A stretch of DNA of 64,000 nt from JAJCYK01 sp965224285 (lineage in GTDB: Bacteria; Bacteroidota; Bacteroidia; Cytophagales; Cyclobacteriaceae). The notes beneath the pieces are model-generated. The model was not told where the DNA came from. It saw nothing but the letters and a program-made list of their open reading frames with translations, and ran no database searches. The stretch covers positions 868,001-932,000 of the forward strand of contig OZ245043.1 of assembly GCA_965224285.1 (NCBI GenBank), written 5' to 3'. Positions 50,518 to 58,868 of this stretch are shown here, one piece after another (the first letter of the stretch is position 1; every line of letters starts with the position of its first letter). The position numbers and the translations under genes were made by a program.

Positions 50518-51006
50518 ATGAATAATACGGTGGACCAACGCAGAACAACTGTGAAAATTTACGTAAACAACCCCATAACTGTGGTCGCCATATTTCTTTG
50601 GATAGGCTTTGTGGGGGCCATTAGTTTTATGGAAGCCTGGCTCAAGTTCCAAGCTCCCGGAGTAACCTTACCGATCGGTCTTGGAATAGGCCGTTTGGTT
50701 TTTGGGGTTTTAAACAAAGTTGAGTGGGTTTTTGCCCTGGTAGTTTTGACCTCTACTCTGGTAAAAAAAGAACGGGGTTTTAATTGGCACTATTTATTTT
50801 TTATAATACCCTTTCTCATTTTGGTACTGCAAACAGTATGGCTGCTGCCAGCCCTGGACACCCGGGCAGCCCTCCACATAGAAGGAGAACATGTATCCTC
50901 TTCCAACCTGCATTTTTACTATGTAGGAGCGGAAATACTTAAAGTGATTGGTTTGGCAGTTTTCGGAATCAACCAGTTCAGATCAAAAGGCCGGTTAAAT
51001 ATGTAA
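50518..51006 (+). CDS. Four-helix membrane protein of unknown function in the NO-stress operon
   Basis: A 162-residue integral membrane protein with about four helices (ITVVAIFLWIGFVGAISF, VEWVFALVVLTSTLV, YLFFIIPFLILVLQTVWLLP, YYVGAEILKVIGLAVFGI). A conserved-looking loop LPALDTRAALHIEGE lies between helices 3 and 4. Start MNNTVDQRR at 50518. I do not recognise a characterised family. Position between the haemoglobin and the RIC protein suggests a role in NO or haem/iron handling at the inner membrane. Confidence 0.8.
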   Translation: MNNTVDQRRTTVKIYVNNPITVVAIFLWIGFVGAISFMEAWLKFQAPGVTLPIGLGIGRLVFGVLNKVEWVFALVVLTSTLVKKERGFNWHYLFFIIPFLILVLQTVWLLPALDTRAALHIEGEHVSSSNLHFYYVGAEILKVIGLAVFGINQFRSKGRLNM

Positions 51007-51031
51007 TTTCATTTAAACAAGTAATAATATC

Positions 51032-51757
51032 ATGGAACAGTTAACAGATAAAACCATCGGAGAAATAGTAGCTGAAGATTATCGAACAGCCATTATTTTT
51101 GAGAAATACGGCGTAGATTTCTGCTGTAATGGCCGTCGCAGTATACCAGAAATATGTGCAGAAAAGGACATCAATGCTAAGTCATTGCTCGATCAGATTC
51201 AGGGAATAAAATCAGAAGCCCATAGCGATCTGCCAGACTTTAAATCCTGGCCCCTTGACTTGTTGATAGACTATATTGAAAAGAAACACCATCGATATGT
51301 AGAGGAGCAAACACCGCTGTTGAAACAATACTTAAAAAAAATATCCGAGGTGCACGGTATCAAGCATCCAGAATTGAGACAAATTGCCGAATTGTTTGAG
51401 AAATCCTCCGGACAGTTGGCTGCCCACATGAAAAAAGAGGAATTTATACTATTTCCTTATATCCGGAAAATGGTCAAAGCTCAACACAGAAGTGAGCAAC
51501 CAGAGCAACCACAGTTTGGCACCGTAGAAGCTCCTATTCAAATGATGATGAAAGAACATGAAAATGAAGGGGAACGTTTTCGAGAAATTAACCAACTGAG
51601 CAATAATTACTGCCCTCCGGAGGATGCCTGTAATACCTACCTGGTGGCATTCGCCTTACTGAAGGAATTCGAGGATGACCTGCATCTGCATATCCACCTG
51701 GAAAACAACATTTTATTTCCAAAAGCTAGTAAAATGGAAGAACAATTCAACCTATGA
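51032..51757 (+). CDS. ric: Iron-sulfur cluster repair di-iron protein (ScdA/YtfE/RIC)
   Basis: A 241-residue protein. The N-terminal ScdA domain reads TIGEIVAEDYRTAIIFEKYG then VDFCCNGRRSIPEIC with the conserved Cys pair. The haemerythrin-like domain supplies His/Glu ligands in YIEKKHHRYVEEQ, HMKKEEFILFPYIRKM, MMKEHENEGE and HLHIHLENNILFPKA. It repairs Fe-S clusters damaged by NO or oxidants by donating iron. It overlaps the following haemerythrin gene by 4 bp. Confidence 0.94.
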   Translation: MEQLTDKTIGEIVAEDYRTAIIFEKYGVDFCCNGRRSIPEICAEKDINAKSLLDQIQGIKSEAHSDLPDFKSWPLDLLIDYIEKKHHRYVEEQTPLLKQYLKKISEVHGIKHPELRQIAELFEKSSGQLAAHMKKEEFILFPYIRKMVKAQHRSEQPEQPQFGTVEAPIQMMMKEHENEGERFREINQLSNNYCPPEDACNTYLVAFALLKEFEDDLHLHIHLENNILFPKASKMEEQFNL

Positions 51758-52212
51758 CAAAGCCCCTAAAACGGCATATAGCTTTACAGCCACTCAGCCG
51801 GGAGCACCATCACAGTTTACTGCTGTGCTGGAAAATAAGGACAGGTTTTAAAAAAGGCGTGGATGTAAAAAGGATAAAGCGATATGTAGATTGGTTCTTT
51901 GACACCCATATTAAATCACATTTTGAAGTAGAAGAAAAGTTTCTTTTCCCGATTTTAGGCACGGATGACGAACTGGTAAAAAAAGCTTTGACCCAACACA
52001 GACAGCTTTACAGGTTATTTACTAATATCGATGAGAATGAAAAGCCACTTAGGCTAATTGAAGAAGAATTAGAGCGCCATATACGCTTTGAAGAACGGGT
52101 TTTATTCACTAAAATCCAGCAGGTAGCCAGTGCAATACAGTTAGAAATATTTAGCAAACACCATGCTGAGTCTAACTTCCGTGAAAATACCCACGACGAA
52201 TTCTGGAAGTAG
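51754..52212 (+). CDS. Haemerythrin-domain protein
   Basis: A 152-residue four-helix-bundle protein: SREHHHSLLLCWKIR, DTHIKSHFEVEEKFLFP, LTQHRQLYRL and LERHIRFEERVLF carry the expected di-iron ligands. It starts inside the RIC stop (ATGA overlap) and is the last gene of the operon. It may bind O2/NO or buffer iron for the repair protein. Confidence 0.9.
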   Translation: MTKPLKRHIALQPLSREHHHSLLLCWKIRTGFKKGVDVKRIKRYVDWFFDTHIKSHFEVEEKFLFPILGTDDELVKKALTQHRQLYRLFTNIDENEKPLRLIEEELERHIRFEERVLFTKIQQVASAIQLEIFSKHHAESNFRENTHDEFWK

Positions 52213-52757
52213 CTAATTATCTAAAATTTCGCCCTATTAAGGAACCTTCCGTTCTCGTCTTCAGGCGACCCAGTAATACTGACTGGTACCTGCAGGTTAG
52301 CTAAGAATAAATCTGCGGAAACAACTCTCAAAAAAAAGAATCTTGGGTAGTTTTAGTAGTTATTTTTTCCTTCCAATTACCTTTGAATTGATAAAATATT
52401 GTCTAATATTTTGATTGATATTTCAACTGGTTCAAGCTCTTCTGCTTGGCTGCAATACCCTCTATCTGGAGTACAAATCTTCCATATGCCAGAAACAAAA
52501 CGTTGTTCCACTCTGTAGCTACGGCAGGTTTGTTAATCCAATCAAATTCTTAGTTGAACGGAAATTCTTGGCAACACCAGTAGGTGAAGAGGCGGGTTTC
52601 CAGGATGAGCCTATTAATTCATATCCACACGCTACATGGTGCATCCTAGGTAAACCACAGTGCTAACTTATTAGAACCGCCCAAACCCACATTGTTACGA
52701 AGACCAGACTTTGTAGTCTATCCTATAAACAATTTTAAAGGCGATACGTATCCTTAC
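52213..52757. other. Intergenic stretch without a supported gene
   Basis: 545 bp between the NO-stress operon and the DUF6660 gene. An 83-codon plus-strand frame (52415-52666) shows no signal, domain or coupling and I do not accept it. No strong terminator was seen near 52213. Confidence 0.5.
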
Positions 52758-53066
52758 ATGATGAGAGTCATATCCATTGCATTTTCTGTTATGATCTTGA
52801 TCATGGTATCCAGTCCCTGCGCCGATGTAGTGGCTTATGATGACTCAATCGAGTACTATTCCCTAGATAGTCAGGAGCAATCCCCTCATTGGGATTTTTG
52901 TTCTCCTTTTTGCAGCTGTCATTGTTGTCATTCACATTCCAGCCACCATAGTCCTTTCACCTTAAGGGACCTACCCTACTTTGATAATGGTCCTTACCAC
53001 GTAGGCTTTCAGATCTTCACAAACTTGACCTTTGCCATTTGGGACCCCCCCAGGTTGATGAGTTAG
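52758..53066 (+). CDS. DUF6660-type secreted His/Cys-rich protein
   Basis: 102 residues from ATG 52758 (MMRVISIAFSVMILIMVSSP is a signal peptide; a longer frame from 52692 lacks one). The mature part has CSPFCSCHCCHSHSSHH, four to five cysteines and several histidines that could bind Cu or Zn, and ends YHVGFQIFTNLTFAIWDPPR. Small proteins of this kind sit directly before TonB receptors in many Bacteroidota. The receptor gene starts 49 bp later, so the pair probably serves metal or metallophore uptake or its control. Confidence 0.75.
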   Translation: MMRVISIAFSVMILIMVSSPCADVVAYDDSIEYYSLDSQEQSPHWDFCSPFCSCHCCHSHSSHHSPFTLRDLPYFDNGPYHVGFQIFTNLTFAIWDPPRLMS

Positions 53067-53115
53067 TCTCTTCCTATATCAAATAGAGTTCTAATTATTA
53101 ACTTTTAACTATCAA

Positions 53116-55269
53116 ATGAAGCAAATAATCTTCGTATTGCTGTCCTTTACCGGGCTGGCAACTTACGGCCAAAATACTTTTAAAGCGCGAATCATAGATG
53201 CTGAGGGAAACCAGCCATTAATAGGCGCTACTGTTCGCACAGGCGCCAACAAGGGCGCTGTTTCCGATGTGAACGGGTATGTCGAGATATCTGGTATAGA
53301 AAACGATACTATTCAAATATCAGTCTCGTATGTGGGTTACCAATCAGCGGAAGCAACTTATATTTTTCCCTTGAAAGATATTCCCATAATTGCATTGGAA
53401 GGAGGTAAAGTTCTGGAAGAATTAGTAATTACCTCTACCAGGAGCAGTCGTACCATTGACGACATTCCCACCAGGATTGAGGCCATCAGTTCAGAGGAAC
53501 TGGAAGAAAAAGCCATCATGAGGTCGTCCAATATTGCTATGGTACTTCGGGAAAGCACCGGCATTCTTATGCAACAAACCTCAGCCAGCTCGGCCAACCA
53601 GAGTATCCGTATCCAAGGCCTGGACGGACGGTATACCCAAATCCTAAAAGATGGATTTCCCTTGTTCGGAAGTTTTTCAAGTGGTCTTAGCATCATGCAA
53701 ATTCCACCTTTGGACTTAAGACAAGTAGAGGTTATTAAAGGAAGTAATTCCACCCTGTTTGGCGGTGGAGCCATTTCTGGCCTGGTAAACTTAGTCACTC
53801 ACCTACCGCATGACCAACGCAAATTCACTGTCATGCTGGACCAGACAAATGCCGGAGGAACCACTTTTAATACATTTTACGGAAAACGATTCAACAAAAT
53901 CGGCCTGACATTTTATGGTTCCGCTGCTCGCCAGCAGGCCTACGATTCCAATGATGACGACTTTTCGGATATCCCCAGGATTCGAGGCATTACCCTCAAC
54001 CCATCCTTTTTTTATAATTTCAATGACCGGTCCCAGATCAGGGTAACCCTGAACGGAACCTTTGAAAACCGCTTGGGAGGAGATATACAAGTTATTGAAG
54101 ATAACGCCAGGGGTATTCATCAATTCACGGAGGAGAACCGGTCCAACAGGCTGTCTTATCAGTTGACCTATCAAAACCAATTGGAGGAAACTAGATCAAT
54201 AACCGTGAAGCATAGCCTCACTTATTTTGACCGGAAAATCACCGAACCGGATTTTATATTCAAGGGAAATCAATGGTCCAGTTTCAGTGAGATTGCCTAT
54301 AACTTCGGCAGCCACAAATCCAGGTGGATTTCAGGGGCAAATCTATATACAGATAGGTTTGAAGAATTTCCCTCAGATACCCTGGACCGGAATTACCAAT
54401 ATTCCACTTTGGGAGTATTCACCCAGAACACCTTGGATTTTTCAGAAAATCTAGCGCTGGAAAGTGGGATAAGGTTTGACTACGATCTGGACTATGGCTT
54501 TTTCGCGCTTCCCCGATTTTCGCTGTTGTCCCGTTTTAACCAGCGGTGGTCTGCCCGGATTGGTGGTGGACTCGGCTACAAATTGCCCACCATCTTTACT
54601 GAGGAAGCCGAGAATTTGACCTATCAGGGCATATTACCAATTAATGAGGACCACACTGATCCTGAAAGATCCATAGGGGGAAACCTTGATGTAAATTTCC
54701 AAACCACTTTGGGCAAAGACTGGACCTTCTCATTCAACCAACTTTTCTTCTATACCCGATTGAATGACGCCCTGGTATTCCGTGAGAATAACCTGGGACA
54801 TAAGTTTTATGAAAATGCCGATGGTCCTGTTACCAGTCAGGGAATTGAAACCAACTTGAAGCTAACTTTCAAAGATTTTAAGTTTTTTGCCAACTACGCC
54901 TTGATCGATACACGGTTGAAGTATGACAATTTAAACCGACAAAAACCACTGACCCCTAAACACAACATCGGCTCGGTACTGATCTACGAAGTAGAAGACC
55001 AATGGCGAATTGGTTATGAAGCCTATTACACCGGCAGGCAATTCAGGAATGACCTTACCAGAACTGAAGATTTCTGGTTAATGGGCTTTATGGTGATGCG
55101 CAAATTCAGTAAGCTGGGTGTTTACATTAACTTCGAGAATTTCACCGATACCCGGCAGCATCGGATGGAAGATTTTATGATAGATAATCATATCAAACCT
55201 AATTTTCCTGATCTCTGGGCGCCTACCGACGGCCGGGTAATCAATGCCGGACTGCTATTAGAGTTTTAA
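53116..55269 (+). CDS. TonB-dependent receptor, probably for a metal or metallophore
   Basis: A 717-residue receptor: signal (ending TYGQ), carboxypeptidase-regulatory domain (about 22-100, KARIIDAEGNQPLIGATVRT), TonB box ELVITSTRSSRTIDDIPTRI, plug motifs ANQSIRIQGLDGRYTQILKD and VEVIKGSNSTLFGGGAISGL, and a barrel ending GRVINAGLLLEF. The length and the TSTRSSR/IRIQGL motifs resemble small-ligand (siderophore, Cu, vitamin) receptors and not SusC. No SusD partner. A hairpin beginning 2 bp after the stop probably ends the transcript. Confidence 0.92.
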   Translation: MKQIIFVLLSFTGLATYGQNTFKARIIDAEGNQPLIGATVRTGANKGAVSDVNGYVEISGIENDTIQISVSYVGYQSAEATYIFPLKDIPIIALEGGKVLEELVITSTRSSRTIDDIPTRIEAISSEELEEKAIMRSSNIAMVLRESTGILMQQTSASSANQSIRIQGLDGRYTQILKDGFPLFGSFSSGLSIMQIPPLDLRQVEVIKGSNSTLFGGGAISGLVNLVTHLPHDQRKFTVMLDQTNAGGTTFNTFYGKRFNKIGLTFYGSAARQQAYDSNDDDFSDIPRIRGITLNPSFFYNFNDRSQIRVTLNGTFENRLGGDIQVIEDNARGIHQFTEENRSNRLSYQLTYQNQLEETRSITVKHSLTYFDRKITEPDFIFKGNQWSSFSEIAYNFGSHKSRWISGANLYTDRFEEFPSDTLDRNYQYSTLGVFTQNTLDFSENLALESGIRFDYDLDYGFFALPRFSLLSRFNQRWSARIGGGLGYKLPTIFTEEAENLTYQGILPINEDHTDPERSIGGNLDVNFQTTLGKDWTFSFNQLFFYTRLNDALVFRENNLGHKFYENADGPVTSQGIETNLKLTFKDFKFFANYALIDTRLKYDNLNRQKPLTPKHNIGSVLIYEVEDQWRIGYEAYYTGRQFRNDLTRTEDFWLMGFMVMRKFSKLGVYINFENFTDTRQHRMEDFMIDNHIKPNFPDLWAPTDGRVINAGLLLEF

Positions 55270-55270
55270 G

Positions 55271-55323
55271 ATTTCCCATTGGGTTTTAAGGAATAATAAA
55301 CCCAGAAATTCAAAATGGGAAAT
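55271..55323 (+). terminator. Large imperfect hairpin just after the TonB receptor gene
   Basis: ATTTCCCAT (55271-55279) pairs with ATGGGAAAT (55315-55323), and inside it GGGTTT (55281-55286) pairs with AAACCC (55298-55303). It starts 2 bp after the stop codon. The 3' side is only moderately U-rich. Confidence 0.5.
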
Positions 55324-55337
55324 GTTTATTGGCCACA

Positions 55338-55359
55338 CGTTCTATATCCATTTAGAACG
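55338..55359 (+). terminator. Second hairpin with downstream T-run
   Basis: CGTTCTA (55338-55344) and TAGAACG (55353-55359) form a 7-bp stem with an 8-nt loop, followed after 5 bases by TTTTT. Together with the hairpin at 55271 it separates the receptor from the thioredoxin-like gene. Confidence 0.5.
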
Positions 55360-55412
55360 GCAACTTTTTCATAAATGTATCAGAAAATTATTATTTAGTT
55401 AGGATTCCTTAT

Positions 55413-55420
55413 TATATTTG
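55413..55420 (+). promoter_or_regulatory. -7 box of the thioredoxin-like gene
   Basis: TATATTTG fits TAnnTTTG and lies 35 bp before the ATG at 55456. AGTTAGGAT directly upstream (55398-55406) recurs next to the HxlR remnant at 5301-5309, and may be a regulator site. Confidence 0.5.
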
Positions 55421-55455
55421 CCTTGCAATAGTGCACAAACAAAAATATATAAACA

Positions 55456-55689
55456 ATGAGCAAGTCAATTTTTTATCACGCTGGTTGTCCGGTATGTGTA
55501 AGCGCCGAGCATGACATTATTGATCTAGTAGGTTCAGAAAATATAGAAGTGGTTCATATTGGTGAAACCAGATCACGAATTGAAGAAGCAGAAACCGCAG
55601 GAGTGAAATCAGTACCCGCATTGGTAACTCCACAAGGCAACGTGCTTCATATTAACTACGGCGCTTCTATTGAAGAGGTAAAAGGGTAG
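55456..55689 (+). CDS. Small thioredoxin/glutaredoxin-like protein with CPVC site
   Basis: A 77-residue thioredoxin-fold protein: SIFYHAGCPVCVSAEHDIID carries the redox site CPVC, GVKSVPALVTPQGNVLHI the cis-proline loop. No signal peptide, so cytoplasmic. A copy of its last 22 codons and downstream flank is found at 5219-5316. It is followed by a GC-rich structured region and a DUF2024 gene. Confidence 0.88.
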   Translation: MSKSIFYHAGCPVCVSAEHDIIDLVGSENIEVVHIGETRSRIEEAETAGVKSVPALVTPQGNVLHINYGASIEEVKG

Positions 55690-55746
55690 TTACTTGTCTT
55701 CGTAGTAAGGATCCCTTTATATATTTTATATGTAGGAGGAAGTGCC

Positions 55747-55863
55747 GGCTGGCGCCTCTGTACCAGCCAGTGTCCGGGACGGCGGCGCCTCGGCGATAGG
55801 GTCGCCTCAGATTTTACCTTTGACCTGATTGGAATACTGAAATCTTCCAAAACCGTCCCGGGC
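55747..55863 (+). ncRNA. Candidate structured RNA, GC-rich multi-stem element upstream of the DUF2024 gene
   Basis: A strikingly GC-rich patch in AT-rich surroundings. Stems visible: GGCTGG/CCAGCC (55747-55752 with 55763-55768); an outer stem CCGGGACGG (55774-55782) with CCGTCCCGG (55853-55861), extendable by a G-U and a G-C pair; and inside it GGCGA/TCGCC (55792-55796, 55802-55806) and AGATTT/AAATCT (55809-55814, 55840-55845). This makes a closed multi-branch fold ending 33 nt before the DUF2024 start codon. I do not recognise a known RNA family. It could be a leader regulatory RNA, a processed small RNA or an inserted repeat. Confidence 0.4.
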
Positions 55864-55896
55864 AATTACTATTGGAAATAACATTATTACAATACT

Positions 55897-56160
55897 ATGA
55901 AAGTTTCAGTTTGGGATACTTACGTGGGGCGTGAAGACGGTAAAGTTATGCATTTTGATATAGTGGTACCTGATACCATGATGAACCCTGTTAGGGTATT
56001 TGAGTACGGAAGAAATTATTTAGCCACTAAACCTTATGGAACAGGTAGTCTAGCTTCAGAAGAGTGCAGGTTTTGCCATATCGAGGAAGCTTCTGAAGCA
56101 ATGATACAGGACATACAGAAACAAGGTTATCATATAATTGAAATGCAAAACTGTGAATAG
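55897..56160 (+). CDS. DUF2024-family protein
   Basis: An 87-residue soluble protein: MKVSVWDTYVGREDGKVMHF, IVVPDTMMNPVRVFEYGRNY and CRFCHIEEASE, matching DUF2024, a small alpha/beta family of unknown function. The CRFCH motif is a possible metal or redox site. It follows the CPVC thioredoxin-like gene in the same direction with the structured region between them. Confidence 0.85.
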   Translation: MKVSVWDTYVGREDGKVMHFDIVVPDTMMNPVRVFEYGRNYLATKPYGTGSLASEECRFCHIEEASEAMIQDIQKQGYHIIEMQNCE

Positions 56161-56332
56161 ATGGGCACAGTTTTGGCGCAAAGCTGCCATACCCGACTAT
56201 TTTTCTGACCATGCTAATCTGGTCTTGCTCCAACACGGTACCCTTTGATTATACCCCCGTGTAATAACATCCAAGGCTTCCGTGCGAATATGGGTTAGGA
56301 TCGCCAACTTTTACTTAAATTGGGCCTAATAT

Positions 56333-56902
56333 ATGGATTTAAGTTCAAAGATTACCGCAGGTTTAAGCCGTCTGTCGGAAGTGTTTAAAACATTGCTTTG
56401 GGAGCAGGCAAAGGATCTACATTTGAGTCCTATACAAATACAATTACTCAATTTTATTGCCATCCATAAAGATAACTTGTGCAATGTGAGTGCCTTGGCC
56501 AGGGAATTTCATGTTACCAAACCTACCATAAGCGATGCTGTGCGCGTACTGGTAAAGAAGCAACTATTAATAAAGGACTTCTCTTCACCTGATAGCCGCA
56601 GCTACACGTTGCACCTATCAACGATGGGAAAAGAACTAGTTGATAAAACCATATCTTTTAGTAAACCCCTAAAAAACCAGCTTGATAAGATGGATGCCAG
56701 GGAACAGAAACGGCTATACGCGTCTTTGAGTTGGCTCATCTACCAATTGAATCGTAATGGCGTGCTTACGGTGCAACGCATCTGTTTTGGCTGTAAATTT
56801 TACCAAAAGAAAACCAATGGACATTATTGTAACTTTCTTCAGATGAAGTTGATGGATTCAGATATTAGGTTGGATTGTCCGGAATTCGAAGAAGCGGTAT
56901 AA
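56333..56902 (+). CDS. MarR-family regulator with a C-terminal cysteine cluster
   Basis: A 189-residue protein. The MarR winged helix (about 30-105) has LSPIQIQLLNFIAIHKDNLC, SALAREFHVTKPTISDAVRV and a wing SPDSRSYTLHLS. The C-terminal extension carries CFGCKFYQ, HYCNF and LDCPEF, four cysteines suited to hold an Fe-S cluster or zinc, uncommon for classical MarR proteins. With the neighbouring CPVC thioredoxin-like and CRFCH DUF2024 genes it suggests a thiol- or metal-responsive group. Confidence 0.88.
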   Translation: MDLSSKITAGLSRLSEVFKTLLWEQAKDLHLSPIQIQLLNFIAIHKDNLCNVSALAREFHVTKPTISDAVRVLVKKQLLIKDFSSPDSRSYTLHLSTMGKELVDKTISFSKPLKNQLDKMDAREQKRLYASLSWLIYQLNRNGVLTVQRICFGCKFYQKKTNGHYCNFLQMKLMDSDIRLDCPEFEEAV

Positions 56903-56935
56903 TAGGAGTCGTTCTAAAATATTTATATTTCCGTT

Positions 56936-56983
56936 GATTTCATCACCCTGAGATCGGGGTTGCACCGCTAGGTAATTTCCCCT
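56936..56983 (+). repeat. Met-tRNA-like 3' fragment, copy 2 of a shared intergenic element
   Basis: TTCATCACCCTGAG followed by ATCGGGGTT, CCGC and TAATTTCCCC repeats the order of conserved words seen at 19051-19110 and is likewise followed at once by tandem repeats. The similarity to a CAU tRNA (anticodon loop, stem, variable loop, T-arm start) is weaker than in copy 1. It is not a functional tRNA. Confidence 0.45.
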
Positions 56984-56995
56984 TCACTACCAATT

Positions 56996-57106
56996 CAATT
57001 AGTGAATTAGTGAGTTAGTGAATTAGTGAGTTAGTGAATTAGTGAGTTAGTGAGTTAGTGAGTTAGTGAATTAGTGAGTTAGTGATTTAGTGAATTAGTG
57101 AGTTAA
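56996..57106 (+). repeat. Tandem repeat of an 8-bp TTAGTGAR unit
   Basis: About 110 bp of TTAGTGAA/TTAGTGAG units, 13-14 copies with few errors, directly after the tRNA-like fragment. A second simple repeat of 4-bp units (AATG/ATTG) lies at 57162-57201. Confidence 0.92.
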
Positions 57107-57201
57107 TTCACAGTCACGGTCACACTCTATTCCGAAATCATGGAATATAACTCTTCTTTCTAATGAATGATTGATTGAATGAATGAATGATTGATTGAAT
57201 G

Positions 57202-57533
57202 GGGTGGTGATTGGTGATGTAGGGAAGGATCTGATTTCTCCGCGTGTGAAGATTTGGATTCCCACTATCATGGAAATTTCTTATAGGATCTAAAAATTCT
57301 GAGGATAAACTGAAGTATGGATCCATATACCCAATCACTATTAATATTGAATTAATCAAATCCTCCTGGTACTCCTTCGGCTGCCACTTCATTTCAAAGT
57401 TATTGCCTGTTGTCTTTGAGCTGACAAACCTCTCTATTCAGGATCAATTTTGTAACGATCTCTCAACCGTATCATCTAATCCCTGTAAATCTCATTTATG
57501 TAACCTTCCTGTACATCACTTTAAGATTGAATT
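57202..57533. other. Intergenic stretch before the cytochrome gene
   Basis: About 330 bp with no accepted gene. An 84-codon minus-strand frame (57138-57392) reads through the 4-bp repeat at its C-terminal end and is not recognised. The promoter of the dihaem cytochrome gene should lie at the right end; no clear -7 box was identified. Confidence 0.45.
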
Positions 57534-58868
57534 ATGAGCGCTAAGAAATACTTGTTTATACCTTTTACCATATTTGTTACCACCTTCTTGATGGTCCATT
57601 GCGATGATGATGATCCGGGTGGTATGATGGTGGATGATGATGAAATTATTATTTCAAAAGACGTGGACCTGAACCCGGCACTGGTTGAAGAGGGGAAGCA
57701 AACATTTAGGTTTGATACATTTGGAGACGAATCTTTTTGGACTGATGTTCTTCACATTGACAAAGCTGTACTTGGCGCTGAGAATGGTGGTTTTGGACCT
57801 GGGGTGAGTCCCGAGACTGCTCTGGCAGTAGGCTTGAAAGTGGATGCTGATGCCCTGTCACAGGAAATTGTGGATGCCATATCAGCCGGAGAAGTCGATC
57901 TTAGTGATCCTAAGACTACCATAGCATTACTTCAGGAAGAAGCTGTCATTGGACTTAAGGGAAGTTTTAATGATGATGGCAGCCTGGTTTCTCTGGGCGT
58001 TACCTGTGCGGTATGTCATTCTACTGTAGATGATTCGTTTGCAGCGGGAATAGGAAGCAGATTGGATGGATGGCCTAACCGGGATCTTGATGTGGGAGCT
58101 ATATTGAACCTTTCAGATAATCTGGAACCGGTAGCAGAATTACTGACTGTACCGGAGCAAACTCTTCGTGATATTCTTGCTCAATGGGGGCCGGGCCGCT
58201 ACAATGCTGTAGTATTTTTTGATGGTAAGGCCACTACACCCTCGGGTGACATCGCTACCAATCTTATACCGGCTGCCTATGGTATGCAAGGACTGGATTT
58301 AGTTACCTATACCGGTTGGGGTGATTTGAGTTACTGGAATGCACTAGTGGCTACCTTGGAAATGAATGGGCATGGCCCGCTAATAGATCCCCGGCTGAAT
58401 GATCCTGTGAAATACCCCATTGCTGCGGCCAATGACTTTGGTAATACCATGGACCCTGAAGACTTGGTAACATCCAAATTGGAAGGCCTTCGGCAATATC
58501 AGCTATCTCTTGAACCTCCTATACCGCCCGATGGTAGCTTTGATGAAGTGGCTGCTCAAATTGGCAAGGATCTATTTGAGGGTAAGGGACAATGCTCCAG
58601 TTGTCATTTCCAGGAAATTTTGGCGGATAATGTACTGCATAGTGCAGAGGAGATCGGTATAGATGATTTCGAAGCCAGTAGATCGCCAACCGGAATGTAC
58701 CGTACAACACCACTCAGGGGTTTATTTGCCAGAATGAAGGGAGGATTTTATCATGATGGACGCTATGCCACTTTGGATGAAGTGCTTGATCATTATGATG
58801 ACCATTTTAATCTTCAGCTGTCAGACCAGGAAAAATCAAATATAGTTGAATATTTGAAATCGATTTAA
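57534..58868 (+). CDS. Dihaem cytochrome c lipoprotein (cytochrome c peroxidase-like)
   Basis: A 444-residue exported lipoprotein (FLMVHC, Cys23, followed by acidic DDDDPGG). Two haem-binding sites are seen: VTCAVCHS (C157, C160, H161) and GQCSSCHFQ (C353, C356, H357); TGMYRTTPLRGLFARMKGGF and FYHDGRYATLDEVLDHYDDH at the C-terminus resemble the second haem domain of the CcpA/MauG group. It probably transfers electrons or reduces peroxide at the periplasmic or outer face. It is alone on the plus strand after a long repeat-bearing intergenic region. Confidence 0.88.
   Translation: MSAKKYLFIPFTIFVTTFLMVHCDDDDPGGMMVDDDEIIISKDVDLNPALVEEGKQTFRFDTFGDESFWTDVLHIDKAVLGAENGGFGPGVSPETALAVGLKVDADALSQEIVDAISAGEVDLSDPKTTIALLQEEAVIGLKGSFNDDGSLVSLGVTCAVCHSTVDDSFAAGIGSRLDGWPNRDLDVGAILNLSDNLEPVAELLTVPEQTLRDILAQWGPGRYNAVVFFDGKATTPSGDIATNLIPAAYGMQGLDLVTYTGWGDLSYWNALVATLEMNGHGPLIDPRLNDPVKYPIAAANDFGNTMDPEDLVTSKLEGLRQYQLSLEPPIPPDGSFDEVAAQIGKDLFEGKGQCSSCHFQEILADNVLHSAEEIGIDDFEASRSPTGMYRTTPLRGLFARMKGGFYHDGRYATLDEVLDHYDDHFNLQLSDQEKSNIVEYLKSI

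Noticed and set aside
52415..52666. 83-codon plus-strand frame after the NO-stress operon
   Set aside because: No signal peptide, domain, coupling or typical composition.
55744..55881. Start-less plus-strand reading frame through the GC-rich element (ending NYYWK and stop)
   Set aside because: No start codon in frame and no family recognised; the pairing stems explain the composition better, though a decayed gene cannot be fully excluded.
56996..57106. Possible CRISPR array
   Set aside because: The units are 8 bp head-to-tail without spacers; simple tandem repeat, and no cas genes are nearby.
57138..57392. 84-codon minus-strand frame
   Set aside because: Its C-terminal third is encoded by a 4-bp simple repeat and the rest is not recognised; not supported as a gene.
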